A DNA stretch of 64,000 nucleotides, taken from assembly GCA_020747015.1 (NCBI GenBank), contig JAGTJM010000075.1, positions 81,725-145,724 on the forward strand. The letters run 5' to 3'. A program made the position numbers and the translations under genes. Origin of the DNA: Pyrenochaeta sp. MPI-SDFR-AT-0127. Taxonomy: Eukaryota; Ascomycota; Dothideomycetes; Pleosporales; Cucurbitariaceae. The notes under the pieces were generated by a model. It was not told the DNA's origin and did no database searches. It worked only from the letters and a program-made list of their open reading frames with translations. This document shows, piece after piece, positions 44,136 to 56,218 of the stretch. Numbering within the stretch: position 1 is the stretch's first letter; every line of letters begins with the position of its first letter.

Positions 44136-44630
44136 TTCAAAAGGATTGCACCGAAGTGGATTATCATAGATCGTAAGGACCTACCGAACGACCCTGAATA
44201 TCCTGAATATGTATATGATCCTCGACCACCAAACGCAACGAACTCTCCTATATCCCGTCACGAGTTTTCCATGCATCTCAATGCCTGTGAGCATCCATGT
44301 CGTTGGTCATTCCTTCTTGAGTGCGTGCCACAGCTAGATACTTTAAGTGCCATAGCCGGTATTCCAAAGAAACGCAATACATTCGATACAACATCTACTA
44401 ACCCTATGGATGTCTATGCCTGGGGTCTTGAGGCGAAACACTTGATTTTGGCCGCTTATGTGGTGATTTATCATTTCGTCATATTTCTTTTACCGTTCGG
44501 CTTCTTGGGATGGTGGATTAGCAAACACCCGGACAATTTGCAGGGGGCCTCCGTTCCTGTTACAGTGATCCTCGGGCTGCTCTCTCTATTCTGGATTTCG
44601 AGTGGTATATTAACGCAGCACGGCACCTAG
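44136..44630 (+). pseudogene. Remnant of a fungal membrane protein
   Basis: Open frame after TAG at 44133. It reads WIIIDRKDLPNDPEYPEYVY, then SRHEFSMHLNACEHPCRW, PKKRNTFDT, two hydrophobic segments (about LILAAYVVIYHFVIFLLPF and VTVILGLLSLFWISS), and stops at 44630. The pattern resembles the C-terminal part of an uncharacterised membrane-protein family of moulds. No start codon precedes the conserved part (first ATG 44271, inside it). It is either a final exon whose earlier exons I cannot find or a truncated copy. Confidence 0.5.
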
Positions 44631-45624
44631 CAGATGATTGATTCTGCATTCCTGGCGCATGGCCAAATGTATATCCCAACTCGCAAAACTAAGCCAGTTT
44701 TAGAAAGCCGTATCGGAATTCAACTTGCACGTGAAATTATAGATGCTTTCCGAACGTAGATAGGTTGTACCCTATCCCAGGGCCTAAGCTACACTCAGGC
44801 CTTATCCAGGCCTTAACGACACTCAGCCTACCTCCAGGTGAATCACACGTAACGAGCTTGACCCCAGATTTTGCGCAGGAACAGCCTGTTCGCATTCCTG
44901 CTTCGGGTCTTAGACCATAACGTACGCCTTTCTGACGCCCGTCTAGGCTTAGATCGGACTTAGCGCAGGGAAAATGCTCCCAATCGGGATACTATGTCCT
45001 CAATGCTCCGTCACCTCATTATTGCTGCTTACGCTCATAAACCACATCTACATCTCCAGCACAAAAGCAAGGTCGAGTACCCGCTTAGCCACACGGCGAC
45101 GGAGGACTTGTGGAAGACCCATAGGTGCTTAAGCTGAAGTCTGTTAGGCATGCTAAGCAGGAAAGGGACGATGTAACGCTTTGGAAATTTTTCCAGGCTC
45201 CTGCGTCCAAATCCTCAAGCACCCGAAGATAAGGACAAATCTGAGTACGAAAGCGAACCTGAGGAGCAGAGGGACAGAGGCATATGTGACGGATAGACAA
45301 GGCCAGTTTTATACTCGACGATCTGGACAGCAAACCAAGCGACTACTATAACATGTAAGTGCTGCGACCAGGTCATTGTAAAGATGGAAAGATTTGGCAA
45401 GGTTTTGATGTACTCAAAGAGCTGCAGGGAAGTTTCAAGTTGACGGTGGAGGAAAATGAAATGAAGACCAATGACACAAGGGAAGAAGCGCTGTTTGTTT
45501 GCAGTAGCGTGGCCGTCGGAATTTGTACCTCGAACTATTCTGGCTAGAACATATGACAACCAATAAGCAAATCCAATGAATGTAAGGTTTCATGCAATGG
45601 GCCAGTGCTCAATATCGACATGTA
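44631..45624. other. Intergenic, nothing recognised
   Basis: About 1 kb. Minus-strand frames at 45085-45333 and 45215-45559 have no recognisable features. Confidence 0.4.
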
Positions 45625-46667
45625 CTAGACTTGCATCACTGAGTCTGCTCGGTAGGCCGCATCGCATTCGATCGTCCGAATGGCGTAAGCGTTATCCCCG
45701 TGCATCACCCCACAGGAAACGTCCCAACCATACTCGAAGTCGTCGCTTCTCAGGTTCGAAAGCTTAGCACCCGGCATACACTTAGCGTCGACTGTGAAAT
45801 AACTCGTTTCCATGATCGGTGCCGAATCCCATCTGCATACGTCGCTCAAACTCCTTTGCAGAGACTGCTCATTTGTGCCAACGTTTTTCCTTGGCTGTAA
45901 CGGTGTTTGAGAGACCTCTGAGCTATGAAGCGTTACTGGGGTTTGGCTTGCCTTTAGCGGTCTTAACGTAGATTTTTTGTTGTTCTGTCCGGAGCCGATG
46001 CGAACCTTAGCACAATTTACGTAGGACTCGTGCTCCCGATTGAGCCAAACCCACACAAACAAGGTATTTCCCTCTGGAACCCCAAGTGGAACCCCAAAGT
46101 CAAAGGTCTGGAATTCTGGGGACCCGTCGCCTCCACGACGCGGGCAGTTGCCGAAGAACGAGGCTGCAGCTTTCCATGTTAACCCTCGATCTACCGAAAA
46201 TCCTACTTGGCAGCTGCCGCCATCATGGGTGGAGCCCTGTGCATTCGAGGAGTATTTGTAGTCCGATAGCTGGAAGTAAGCCTCCTGACCAGCTGTCCAA
46301 ACCACCTGTGGGTCTTCCCGATCGAAGAGATCGAGATGGCCGCGGCAGAGACCTGGATCCAGTAGCGTGGGGCCGCCGTCTTTATCGCAACATCCCAGGG
46401 GAAAGTTTAGTTGTGGATCTGGCCGAGTAGAAAATGCATTTGCTTCCTTGACGCCACCCAAAGGCCCGGGATACCAGAGCGACCTGGGAGTGACTTTGTC
46501 AGTTCATACAATCTTCGCATTGCTGTTGCAACTATCATGGAAGATGGTAGCAACCATAAAAGTGCTCTATGGACAAGTACTTACATGTGCGCATTAGCCA
46601 TAGCCGTCAAAGCAAGAAAGCTTACTGCTTCCGCAACGCATGCCCGATATCGATTCTTGGTCATCAT
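45625..46667 (-). CDS. Secreted LPMO-like enzyme with predicted N-terminal His
   Basis: 313 aa in two exons, 46667-46585 and 46483-45625, with a 101-bp intron (46584-46484, GTAAGT...CCCAG, CTGAC branch). Exon 1 is a signal peptide (SFLALTAMANA) ending right before His27-Met, and splicing gives HMSLWYPGPLGG as mature start. A free N-terminal His is required for the copper histidine brace of lytic polysaccharide monooxygenases. A second His stands in STHDGGSCQVGFS, and NTLFVWVWLNREHESYVNCA is the characteristic late block. The combination resembles the AA11/AA16-like fungal families; the exact class is not determined. The C-terminal 110 residues are a Ser/Thr-rich linker and a Cys-containing segment. 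The intron would be missed by single-frame reading, which loses the signal peptide. Confidence 0.8.
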
Positions 46668-48972
46668 TGATCACAGTAGTATCGTCCAGACCCGATGGTG
46701 TTTACCTGTGTCTATCTCTGTCGATGAGAAGGAGGGCCACTTGCGTACCTGAGCAGGCAGTTTGGCGCCCTGTCGTGACTCTATTTTTGAGCTGGACGGA
46801 GCTTCCGCAATTTGAAACCTGCAAGTGAACATACACGGGGATGCGACGGCCTAGAATACTTGACAACAGCTCGCGAACGAGTCAGAGACCTGATCAGACA
46901 TGGGGAAGAGACCATAATAAAGTCTCCAAGCTTTGAGGCAAATTTTAGATTATCTAGCTTGCATGTCATGATTGCTCATCAGTCACTTTTGATTATCCAG
47001 CAAGAACAAGTACGTTTCCACGCTCATTAAGTGACCCGCAATTCTCAGAGACCCGCTTGAATCAGCTGTGTTTATGCATTTGCTTGGTGTACACCCAGAG
47101 ATTGGGCAGCCCAACACGACTGCGTTCAAATTCTCCATGACAAGCATCGGCGTGTGATACCCCTACAGCAGCATAAGGGAAGCGCTTGTGAATGAACGAT
47201 TTTGCCGATTTAAGTTGAACGAATGGCTCAAAAGTGTGCTGCATCAAGTATGAGGAAGAACCTGAGATTGGCAATGAAACCCTTGACGCTCTCACCCACC
47301 CTTGGGCTTTGTGGAGCAAAATCGCCAACGACTTCTCTTAGATCTGACATTTCGAAGCCTCCACATTTAATTAACGTAGTTGACTGCATTTCTGGGATGT
47401 GACCGAGTATGTTATTGAAGGCTTGAAAGGTCTCGTCTTGACCAGCGAACTTTGGATTCGCATGTATGTATTGAGGTCACATTTTGATCAGCTGAGAGAG
47501 TGCCAGCTTTCTGCGAGCTTGGTCCGATGACGGTATTGCCCGCAATCAGTACTGGGACTTCTTCTTGCCAAAATTTGGGCAGTGTAAGACTTGTCTCATT
47601 GATCAAGCTAGGCCAAGACTAAGTAATGATGCTAATTAGTCATGTAGACAGGGTCATATGACCACTGCCTTCATCGCCCGTCTTCACTTCTCCTTCTCCT
47701 GGCCTGTAGGTGACCATGTACGAATCCATTTCTAAGTCAATGTCATTCCTGAAAATCGATTTCAACTTGAAATCTATCGCCGAAGAGGAAATTAATCCTC
47801 TAATAGAAGCTGGCCGATTCTCTCCGTGCTTTCTTTCGAATTGGTACCCTCCCTTTACTATCGCAGCAATAGCGAGGTGTTAGTCGTGATAAAATTTCTT
47901 CCATGAACATTGCGAGTTGTTCACGTTGTCTCGAAGGCAGCAACGGGTAGAGGCTGGAAAGAATCTGCACTCATCCAGCTGGGATCTGGGCGCACATGCG
48001 CAGAATTTTGATTGACTGACAAATTCATCCAGTTGAGGACATTCGCTTACGATCAGAATTGGCACCCAGAACAGAACGGCATCGTGTCGACTACTGACAG
48101 CTGCTTACAGGCGTCAGAGACTGTAGCCTGTATTCCGCTATCACAAATCGCGATCGCAGTGTGACAAGCTGAGAGTAGTAAATGTTTGCAGGAAATGTAA
48201 TGTCTGGCTAGCAATGTTTGGCAAACACTCTACACGCCTTTACGAAGTCCACATGCATCGATAGGTTCCACGTCTAGCGCGGAAGAATTGTCGCTTAAAG
48301 CTAAGCTTTTTTGGTCGGCGCTGGCCTAGGGTTTGGGCTTCGAGAAACAGTCCCTGGCTGCAGCATCTCGCTCAACGCATCGGATGATCAGCTTGCCCGT
48401 CGACTGGCAATTGTTTGGGTGGGTTATTGGTTTGGATTGCTCTTGAACAAACCCATGATATCCGGGCATGTTGGGACGTAATCATGATGGAGATCATGTT
48501 TGGCAGCTGGAAGACTCATAAATATTGTCCAGGGAAGAGAATGATTGATTGGTTCCAATCTGGTAAAGAACAAGCACAAGCAAAAGCGAACGGTACAGGT
48601 GGGAACCCAACGCCATGATCCCCACCACGGGGAATTGCTTACTCTTCTGCTCATTTTCGTCACCCTTTCTTATCCTTGTTCTATGGCTTATTGCGGGGTT
48701 GCGCACTGGTATTCCACAAGGTTGGAAATCCACGATGGTGGATTTCCAGTCAACTCTCTAGGAAATAGTGAAGATGTACAAGCATTTCAGTAAGCAACAA
48801 GGAACTATATTTAGGCCCTAGTCTAGCTACCGCCCAAGCATGAGGTCCACTGTATTAGAGCAAATAACCTAGAACGATGGGCACGTAGTCATCTATATCT
48901 AATTCTTCGATCTCATCTACCTATTCCCTACGAACCCCTACCGTTGCTTCTAGCCATGATGTCAACTCTTCT
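46668..48972. other. Intergenic with a dispersed palindromic repeat
   Basis: 2.3 kb without a supported gene. A minus-strand frame at 47880-48065 encodes a Cys-rich peptide but lacks a signal peptide and ATG. The repeat at 48655-48750 is listed separately. Confidence 0.4.
48655..48750. repeat. Dispersed repeat with an 11-bp-stem palindrome (copy 1)
   Basis: TGGAAATCCAC (48723-48733) and its perfect inverse (48738-48748) around GATG. Read on the minus strand, the region matches 57034-57120: GGA...CCACCAT.GTGGA...CCAAC..TGTGGAATACCA, then AAG.ATAAGAAAGGG. No coding capacity. Confidence 0.6.
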
Positions 48973-49406
48973 CTATCCGCAAACTCCCCAATCAGGATCG
49001 ACACTATTACGTTAGGGTTAGACAGCCGTCTGAAGGTTCTGCTAAGTGTGACAAGGGGCAAGACTGCTTACCGGAAGTACCAGTCAGCTACAACATTTTC
49101 ACCACCGAGAGCGCACCCATTCATTTCGTTCTTAAGACGCATCTTGCAGTCCTTACTGTTCAGTGTTAGGCCGCCACGGCCCTTCCAACCAACCCAGATT
49201 TCGACCTTGTTCTTGGGCAGCTGAAAACAACGGTACTTGGTCTGGCCTTTGGTGAAGTAGCCAGCTAAGTCATTGTCACAGAGCTTGTCGACCACTGCGT
49301 CTCCGCCATCCATGCTCTGACCATACATGCCGGTCGTCGTTTTGTAACATGCGGCTTGGACTATGGTAATCACTGGGGCGATGACGATAAGGTTGTATAG
49401 GCGCAT
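48973..49406 (-). CDS. Small secreted cysteine protein (effector candidate)
   Basis: 121 aa in two exons, 49406-49072 and 49003-48973, with a 68-bp intron (49071-49004, GTAAGC...GTAATAG). A signal peptide (MRLYNLIVIAPVITIVQA) precedes a mature chain of about 103 aa with six cysteines: ACYKT, KLCDN, RCFQL, DCKMR, GCALGG and VCG. After splicing it ends WYFRVDPDWGVCG, matching the W-[YF]-R-x-DP...C ending of a family of small secreted proteins in ascomycetes. Without the intron it would stop at WYFR and lose the sixth cysteine. I recognise no enzymatic function; extracellular action is inferred from size, signal and cysteines. The ATG at 49406 is preferred over the longer frame because it opens the signal peptide. 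Confidence 0.8.
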
Positions 49407-52309
49407 AATGGAGTGTTGCGAAGGCGCTTTGAAAGATGAATACAAAGATGTTTGATTATTACAGTAGTAGGTGTCTGCGGCATAGGCTACTTTAAGATAT
49501 AAATGTATACAAAAGGACAACACGATCTTTCAAGGAGCTGTATGTGCTAGGTTACTTGTTCTAAGCTGAGAAGTCAGCAACCAAATCAATTTGCTTCTGT
49601 GAGTGTTGGCGCTAACCAAACCAAGTAAGAATCAAGCTAAGACAGGAAAGAAACCAGGTAAAATAGGCCATCATTCAGATGAAACTCACTTTGTCGAGCC
49701 CAGGTTATTTTATTGCTGACAGCTCAAGATTTGAGGTCCGAATCCCGAGTCTTTACTGTAAACACTTCGACTAAGAACACCAAGTTGAGAGCAGCTACAA
49801 TCAGCATATGTTTATTTACTAGTGCATGGCGTTAACACCTGACTCTCAAAGAATTCTTGGAAGATGGGTATATGCCGTATGGCAAAATATGCTGCCAGTC
49901 AACGACCGTAATTTGCTGGTTTGATTGGACTGTCCTGCATCATGCTATAAACATCACTTATTGTCACAACGAGCAATTGAGTAAGTATATACGCTGATAT
50001 GCAGTTGCAGTTCCCGGTTTTCTTGATTCGTAGATGACTTTGCTCCATTTTTTCATGGTAGCCCACGGTTCCATTGGCGAATCGGTTTGGCGATAGGCTT
50101 TGCTGCTTGGCACTGGAGATATACTAGGTAAAGCCCATATTAAGCATGACTGAGGGCTTTCAGAGCGAGAAACGTGTATCTTTGCCGTATGCTAGTGCAA
50201 ATCAGTGTACGCTGGTAACCGCCGTAAGGAATAGGAGGAATGCTCCGGCGCCATAGTCCCTCGCGCCTCTGTGCGTAACCTAATCGCACGCTTAGCTAAG
50301 TAGCTCTCTCCAGCATGCATACTGAATGAATGCGTAATACAGGGCCACAATGGAGCGCAGATTTGTAGAATTGACAACGGTGACTGGCCGATCGCGCTGT
50401 TGAGAACAACACGACGTCATCGATAAGATGCAGCTCCTGCGCATAAAGCATCACACAAGTAAGCAGCTAGAAATGTTAATATTATTGGTCTCACGAAGCT
50501 GTTATATGCAGAGTTGTCAACTAGACAATCGAGAAACGTTGAAAAAAATGGCTACTCGTCAGCGCTTACATAGCGAAGGGAGTCGTTGCCGCTGAGTCCG
50601 GCGTATGTGCGGAATAGTGAAAGGATATCTGCTGACGCGTACGTCTTACTCGAGATACTTGTAAATGTGCATTAGCCCTAGCCCTAGAACACATGTAAGC
50701 CTACACAAACGTTCGATTCTTTGAAGAGACTGAACGTAGAAGCGACTGCATACTGTTATGCCGCTACTTTCGAACCTGAGAATGCTAACCGAGGATGTTA
50801 AGCGTAAAGCCTTCAAATCCATCGCCCTAAGATGCGCTCCACGAATACTAATGTAGAACAGCATCGGCATCGAAGGACGCTGTACTCGGTTCATCAAGCG
50901 ATACTCGAGCACGCAACCCGCAAGGGCGTCTACCGCGTACTTGCGCAAAGACGGTGTTGTGTAGGGCCGCACTTGCGTGGAGAGCCTCAGGGCATATCAA
51001 AGCCTATCCACTCCAGGCACTCCATCTCAAGTGCACGCAGACTGTGAGTCTTTGCTTTGCAATCATCCTATTGTGCTAACAGCCAGTGAAGATGTGCAGA
51101 GTCTACAAAAGAAAGCCGTACGTACCTGATATCTTGCCGCCTTTGGAATCGATCGCTGAAATTGAAAGGATATACCAAGCCAAGATTTCGTCAACAAAAG
51201 CAGCTTCTATGACATGACGGCATTGCGATTTGCGGCGTTCTGAGCGCATTAGGTATTTGAAAATGCGATAGAAATGAGGTATATGAGGAAGCACTTCAGT
51301 ATTCTCCACCTGTAATTGCACTCCGTGAGGCCGCAGAGTACCTGTGCGAAGAATAACGAATGCGACGTTTAATATGGGGTATTATGATTAAGTGCGACCG
51401 AACTAGGTTGGCCTATGGTTCGCTGCAGGGTGCAGGGCAGGATCGTAACAGCTCTTAGGCTTAGATAAGACCTTTTATAACTATGGTAGGAATATAAGAG
51501 CTTAATAGTGGAGCCGTAGTAAGGGATACTGTTTTACTACAAATGTAGGCTCTAAGCGAAACCATTCCTAGGTAACTTGTTATAATAATGACTGGTTAAG
51601 CAATCGATAGCATACCAAAGCCTTTTTCAGCCAATCTAATAGAAATTATTAGTAGCGATATCTTCTCTGATTGGTTAAGAGAGACTTTGGTGCCCGAACG
51701 GCAGCTTAACCAGTTATTCTAAAAACGAGTTGCCTGGGTATGGAGCCAGAATTTTTTATCTAGGCTGAGCTGAGCTGCTTATATAGATGGCAGTGTATGA
51801 ACTATCCTAACTCGTACTAGACTAGCTTGCTAAAGACCCTTGCCTGCTACCTTATCAGTCCCTTCATTCCTTCCAGTCTAGTCAGACTACCTATGAGTAA
51901 TACTAGATCTCTGTTATAATCTCTGTAGACCTTGCTGTCGCGCTATAAAGTCGCTACTTTTCATCCGTGCGTACACTTTTTCACTAAATGCCCCTTCTCT
52001 ACAGCAAATCTTTAAACGTCCTAGTAGGCCCAGCACTACCCGCATAATTTTATCTACTAGCCTGTTTACTGGCACTTACAGATTTCCGCGTAAACTGTGT
52101 AGGGCCGCTGTATTAGCTGTATTCACCTGCGCTTCGGTAAGTCGCGATACCATAGAAATCACCACCGCTAACTGTTATTTCATTTAGATTAACATCAAGT
52201 TAAGCATTTATCTTAATATCTACTCTAATACCGCCCTAGGGTGGAATGTTTTGTGGTAAGAGCAGCAGCATGACGCTCCACTTGCAAATACATGTTCCGG
52301 CCTCCTGCC
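49407..52309. other. Gene-poor interval
   Basis: 2.9 kb. Minus-strand frames at 50646-50972 and 51103-51321 are not recognisable. An 11-bp inverted repeat pair (51591-51601, 51704-51714) may bound a 124-bp element. Confidence 0.4.
51591..51714. repeat. Possible 124-bp inverted-repeat element
   Basis: ACTGGTTAAGC at 51591-51601 is the perfect inverse of 51704-51714. No target duplication is evident. Weak support. Confidence 0.3.
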
Positions 52310-53300
52310 TCAACACATTGACGATTTAACATCGATGTCGTCTCTATCTGCCCATTCGACCTTCATATAGTATCGGTTCTCTCGTTCCTTTTGTAGTCTC
52401 TCGAAATACAAGAAATTGGTCTTGTATAGCTCCATTATATAGGTGTCGTAGATACAGCGAAAAACGTCTCGTACTGTACCAGAAACCTTGACGATACTCT
52501 TGACATTGCCGTCCCTATCAGGCAGGACTATATTGACAGGGTTTGAGAATAATTCTTGATTGAGGTTCAGTTTTTGTCCAGTTCTGTTGTCGCGGGCAGC
52601 GTGCATGCCACTTAGAATATCCTAGGTAATATTTTCGCCAACGGTATGCTCACTGTGGTGCACCGGTGCTGGACTGCTTAGTATCCGTTGTAAGAACGGG
52701 TCTTGTTTATTTTCTCTCTTTAATAACCTCTGTACGATGTGGGATATATCCTTAGCGGATTCTATTTTATGAAGAATGCCCTCTACTCTGTCTGTGTCAG
52801 TCTCCCGATCCGTCGATACTAAGAGATCATTAGCGTTGAAGTTTTAGTTATCTTCCTTTCTTCTTACCTGGTAAATACTTGAAGTTCTCAAAAGCGCTCT
52901 TGAAGAACCGATTGCTAAGTCTGCAGTCGCCCCATCTGGTTGCACCGTTCTCGATAAGGTGACACAGGACGTCCACCGCTTTTCTTGATGCAACTCGAGT
53001 GAGCACGGTTTCCCCGTTGCCGTATTCGGCGTTGACATTAGCTCCTACGTCAACGAGAATTCTGGCTACCTGGATTTCCCTGCATCTGGCTAGAGGAGTC
53101 CTTCCCTTTGTATTCTTAGCTTCAAGCTTTGCTCCTTTATGGATCAAGAGCTCAGCAATGCTTGTATCCTTACACTTTGACAACAGAAAACCTCCCTTGA
53201 CGATAGGCTCTGACTTAAGCAACCTACGCACGCTTTTGAGGTCATTGTGTAGGACAGCCCGTGACAATTGCTGATACGTTGACAGCTTAAGCTCTTTCAT
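52310..53300 (-). pseudogene. Ankyrin-repeat protein with one in-frame stop
   Basis: Model: ATG at 53300, exon 1 to 52868, a 49-bp intron (52867-52819, GTAAGA...TCTTAG), exon 2 to TGA/TAA region ending 52310; 314 codons. Exon 1 holds about four degenerate ankyrin repeats (DLKSVRRLLKSEP, IAELLIHKGAKLEAKNTKGR, VARILVDVGANVNAEYGNGE, AVDVLCHLIENGA). Exon 2 encodes a charged helical region (REPLS-like, VEGILHKIESAKDISHIVQRL) and a C-terminal part (NPVNIVLPDRDGN) of no known family. A TAG at 52622-52624 interrupts exon 2 in frame, between GENIT and DILSGMH. Ankyrin repeats mediate protein contacts; the partner is unknown. Confidence 0.65.
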
Positions 53301-54186
53301 GGTGTGTTCTCCCTCTCTCTTCAAAATAGTTCAACTTTGTTGTCGAATAAAATAAGATGTTGCTCCCAACATTGGCTCGAATATATATCTGTTGTGCTTA
53401 CACGCTATGTGACTGCTGGAAGACTAACGATAATGAAGAAGATGATTATGAGGCGACAATTATGGTGGCTCATATTTTCTCACGCTTTCCTGCTTCTATG
53501 TAACGAATACACATTCGTCATGGCTTGATCACTACCATAGCGTCACCATAGATCACTAGGTCTTAGGTCACGCAGCGGATGTACGGTGTTCTATGGCGGT
53601 CAACAAGCCCGAAGGCATAGTCAGCACTTATTTAATATGGCACGGCATGCTTTCTGCACAATTCGTGCAACCTCGAGAAATTATCCGTATGTATAACGTC
53701 CCGCACATCCCACATATAGAGCATTGGGTAGCTTGTTTGTAGGTAGTGTACCCAGAGGTGTAGTAGGCTTCCGATGATATTGTGTCAGCTGATCATTCCG
53801 TCGATGATGGTAGAGACATGCACAATCACAAGGATGTTGTCAGTGAAGCCAAAACACTAAGACTTGAACTGTCGTAAGTGCGAGCGAAGGCCTATACGTG
53901 GTGAGAGCTTGCTTGGCTGCATTATGTCTGATCGTCTCTCCGCGAGCTACGATGCCCTACTGTATCTGAACGCATAGCTCATTCGCGTTTCGCTGGGTAC
54001 TGAAAACCGACGTGTCAGCGTCTTTCTCGTTATCGGTCGGTATTTAAGAAGCGCTAGTGCCATAGTTGTCGCCCAGCTTGTCAAAGGATGTCAATTAGCT
54101 GCAAGCTTAGCAACAATCTCCGCAAATAAGACTACTAAGCTATGGGCTCTTAACCATCGCCGTAGACAGGAAGGACACGAATCAAT
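53301..54186. other. Intergenic, nothing recognised
   Basis: About 890 bp, no supported gene or repeat. Confidence 0.4.
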
Positions 54187-54191
54187 ACTAT

Positions 54192-54398
54192 TGTCAGATT
54201 CAAGGACTATTTGGCTTGATCTTGATGAACCTGATGATGAACCTGATGATTGACTGTGTGCTGTCTCCCCTCCTTTCTATGGCTGCTGTGCTTCCGGAGG
54301 TTCCGAAGATCGTAGTATTGATCCTTCTTATCCTGTGCAGTACTTCTGAGTTTATCTTTTATATCTAACAGGCCTTCCAGCACTTGTGTAATCTGACA
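54192..54398. mobile_element. Solo LTR with 5-bp target duplication
   Basis: 207 bp starting TGTCAGATT and ending AATCTGACA (perfect 9-bp inverted ends), flanked by ACTAT on both sides (54187-54191 and 54399-54403). No internal retrotransposon sequence adjoins it. It shares the CTTCCGGAGGTTCCG core with the LTR at 24978-25142. Confidence 0.9.
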
Positions 54399-54403
54399 AC
54401 TAT

Positions 54404-55266
54404 ATCGCTACAGATGGCATACTACGGGCCGAAACAAGATGGTATGTTAGCTGCCTGTAGCTAACATAGCTGTCTAAGCGGGTAGTAATAGTGAGGCTGC
54501 TCGCTCATGCCTGCTCGCACCTCCTACGTGTGGCAAGTGTTACATATCCGAACATAATAGAACTTAATGTAGACAGCAATAAAGTAGCTTATCACAAAAT
54601 GTTATATCGACCCACTGTGTAGTCGTTGAGAAATTGCCGTTTAGCTGCATTCGCTTTAGTGGGTGTGGCCGATATGGTAGTTGAACATGTTAAGGATAGC
54701 ATGACTGACTGACGAGATTACGCTAGCGTAAGCAGCCCAGTCAGCGTCTTCGCGAGCCGAGCCTATGACTGCCAGTCTAAGCTTCTCGTACAGTGCACTA
54801 TTATAGGTTCAGGCGGCGTACGGTTCCCACTGAAAACAATTGCTGTTAGTGGCTTTTACTTATGCTTCGAAGGTCCAAAACGAAATACAGCGTTAAAATT
54901 ATAGCGGTAATAATTGAGGCAGACATGATCTTCGAGATACGCTCCAGAATCTCGAATCTTCTTAGACTGTCTACAGTCGTGGCACAGCTAGAATATATTA
55001 ACTCCTACCGCGACAAATCCAGTCAACGCTAAGTCCTTGATGATCAATGAGGTAGATGCTTTGAATGTCATCTGAAGCAAAGCACTCGGTTGATAAGTGA
55101 TGATACCATGTCTATGGCGCATACAATGTATTCATATATATCCACATATATATGGTGGTCATGCTTGCGCTGACCATTGGAAGGGCATCATACGATACCC
55201 TCATATACGTAGTGGAGAGGCCGTACTTTCTTTCACTTTCTGCTGTTCAAGAGCAGTCTCTGTGCT
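54404..55266. other. Intergenic, nothing recognised
   Basis: About 860 bp; holds the promoter of the GST-kappa-like gene. No other signal. Confidence 0.35.
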
Positions 55267-56218
55267 ATGGCCAATCCCAAGATCACCCTGTTCGTCGATA
55301 TCGGGAGTCCTTTCTGCTACATGGCGTTCCATCTCCTCCGAGTAAGTACAGCAAGAGTCGTGGACTTATTGTCCTCACATCCTAGCCGGATCTCTATTAC
55401 AGTCTGACTGGGACAGAATTCTCCCGCCTTCAAGCGATGCGACATTACGTATACGCCCATCTTGCTTGGCGAGCTTCTGAAGATGTGTGACAACAAGCCA
55501 CCATTGCAGATCAAGAGTGAGTAGGTCCTTTCCGCGTGGCGATCAAGGCAGGCACACCTCAATCCGTTGACTCGTAACGCTGCATCCGTCGACTTCTCTA
55601 ACGGGCTCAGATAAAAGTGACTGGCTCAAAAAGGAACACTTTCGATGGGCCAAGCTACTACACGTCCCCATATCGACTGAATTATCCTCACGTTTTCCGG
55701 TGAACACCGGCCCTGTACGCTCCCAAGCCGAAAGCTCAACAAACTACTGACTGGAGTAGATGCAACGAGCGTTAACTGCTATTTCCATTTTATATCCTGA
55801 CGTACTTCCTAGTGCTATCAGTCTCTTGTACCTAAACTTCTGGAACCACCATATCTATCCTGCCGCACCAGAGCAGCTGCACACCATTGTGGCTGCCTTG
55901 GTAGGGTCAGACAAAAGAGCAGAAAAGATCATAAGCACTAGCAATAGTGATGAGGTGAAGCACAAGCTGATGCAAGCTACCTCTTCGGCCTTCGAAGAGG
56001 GCGCCTTCGGATTGCCCTGGATGACTGGTGGGTAAACATCACATCACTAACATCTTCCCGCACTTTTGGTCGATCTTACGACAGCAGCTTACATTACTAT
56101 AGCGACTAGCACGGATGGACACAAGGAATCATTCTGGGGCATACAATCCATGGGTTAAGTATGCGACCACTTAGAGCTTCCTAGGCTTGAATACGGGGGT
56201 AAAAGAGCTCTTCTTTAA
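55267..56218 (+). pseudogene. GST-kappa / DsbA-like protein with one premature stop
   Basis: Thioredoxin-fold protein of the GST kappa / 2-hydroxychromene-2-carboxylate isomerase family, which conjugates or isomerises with glutathione. Five exons: 55267-55341, 55417-55516, 55611-55714, 55760-56027 and 56103 onwards; introns 75, 94, 45 and 75 bp, all frame-restoring. Visible blocks: ITLFVDIGSPFCYMAFHLLRNSPAF, with the SPFCY active-site region; CDITYTPILLGELLK; WAKLLHVP; FEEGAFGLPWMTATS; KESFWG. The frame meets TAA at 56156-56158 after 200 residues, but continues without interruption for 20 codons (VCDHLELP...) to TAA at 56216-56218, giving the family's usual length of about 220. CAA to TAA is the simplest cause. 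The loss removes only the C-terminal helix, so some function could remain. Confidence 0.75.

Noticed and set aside
47880..48065. Cysteine-rich peptide as a secreted protein
   Set aside because: No ATG in frame, no signal peptide, and no upstream exon could be joined.
55097..55385. Longer N-terminus for the GST-kappa-like gene
   Set aside because: Upstream frames do not join in frame to the conserved start; the ATG at 55267 opens directly on the conserved strand.
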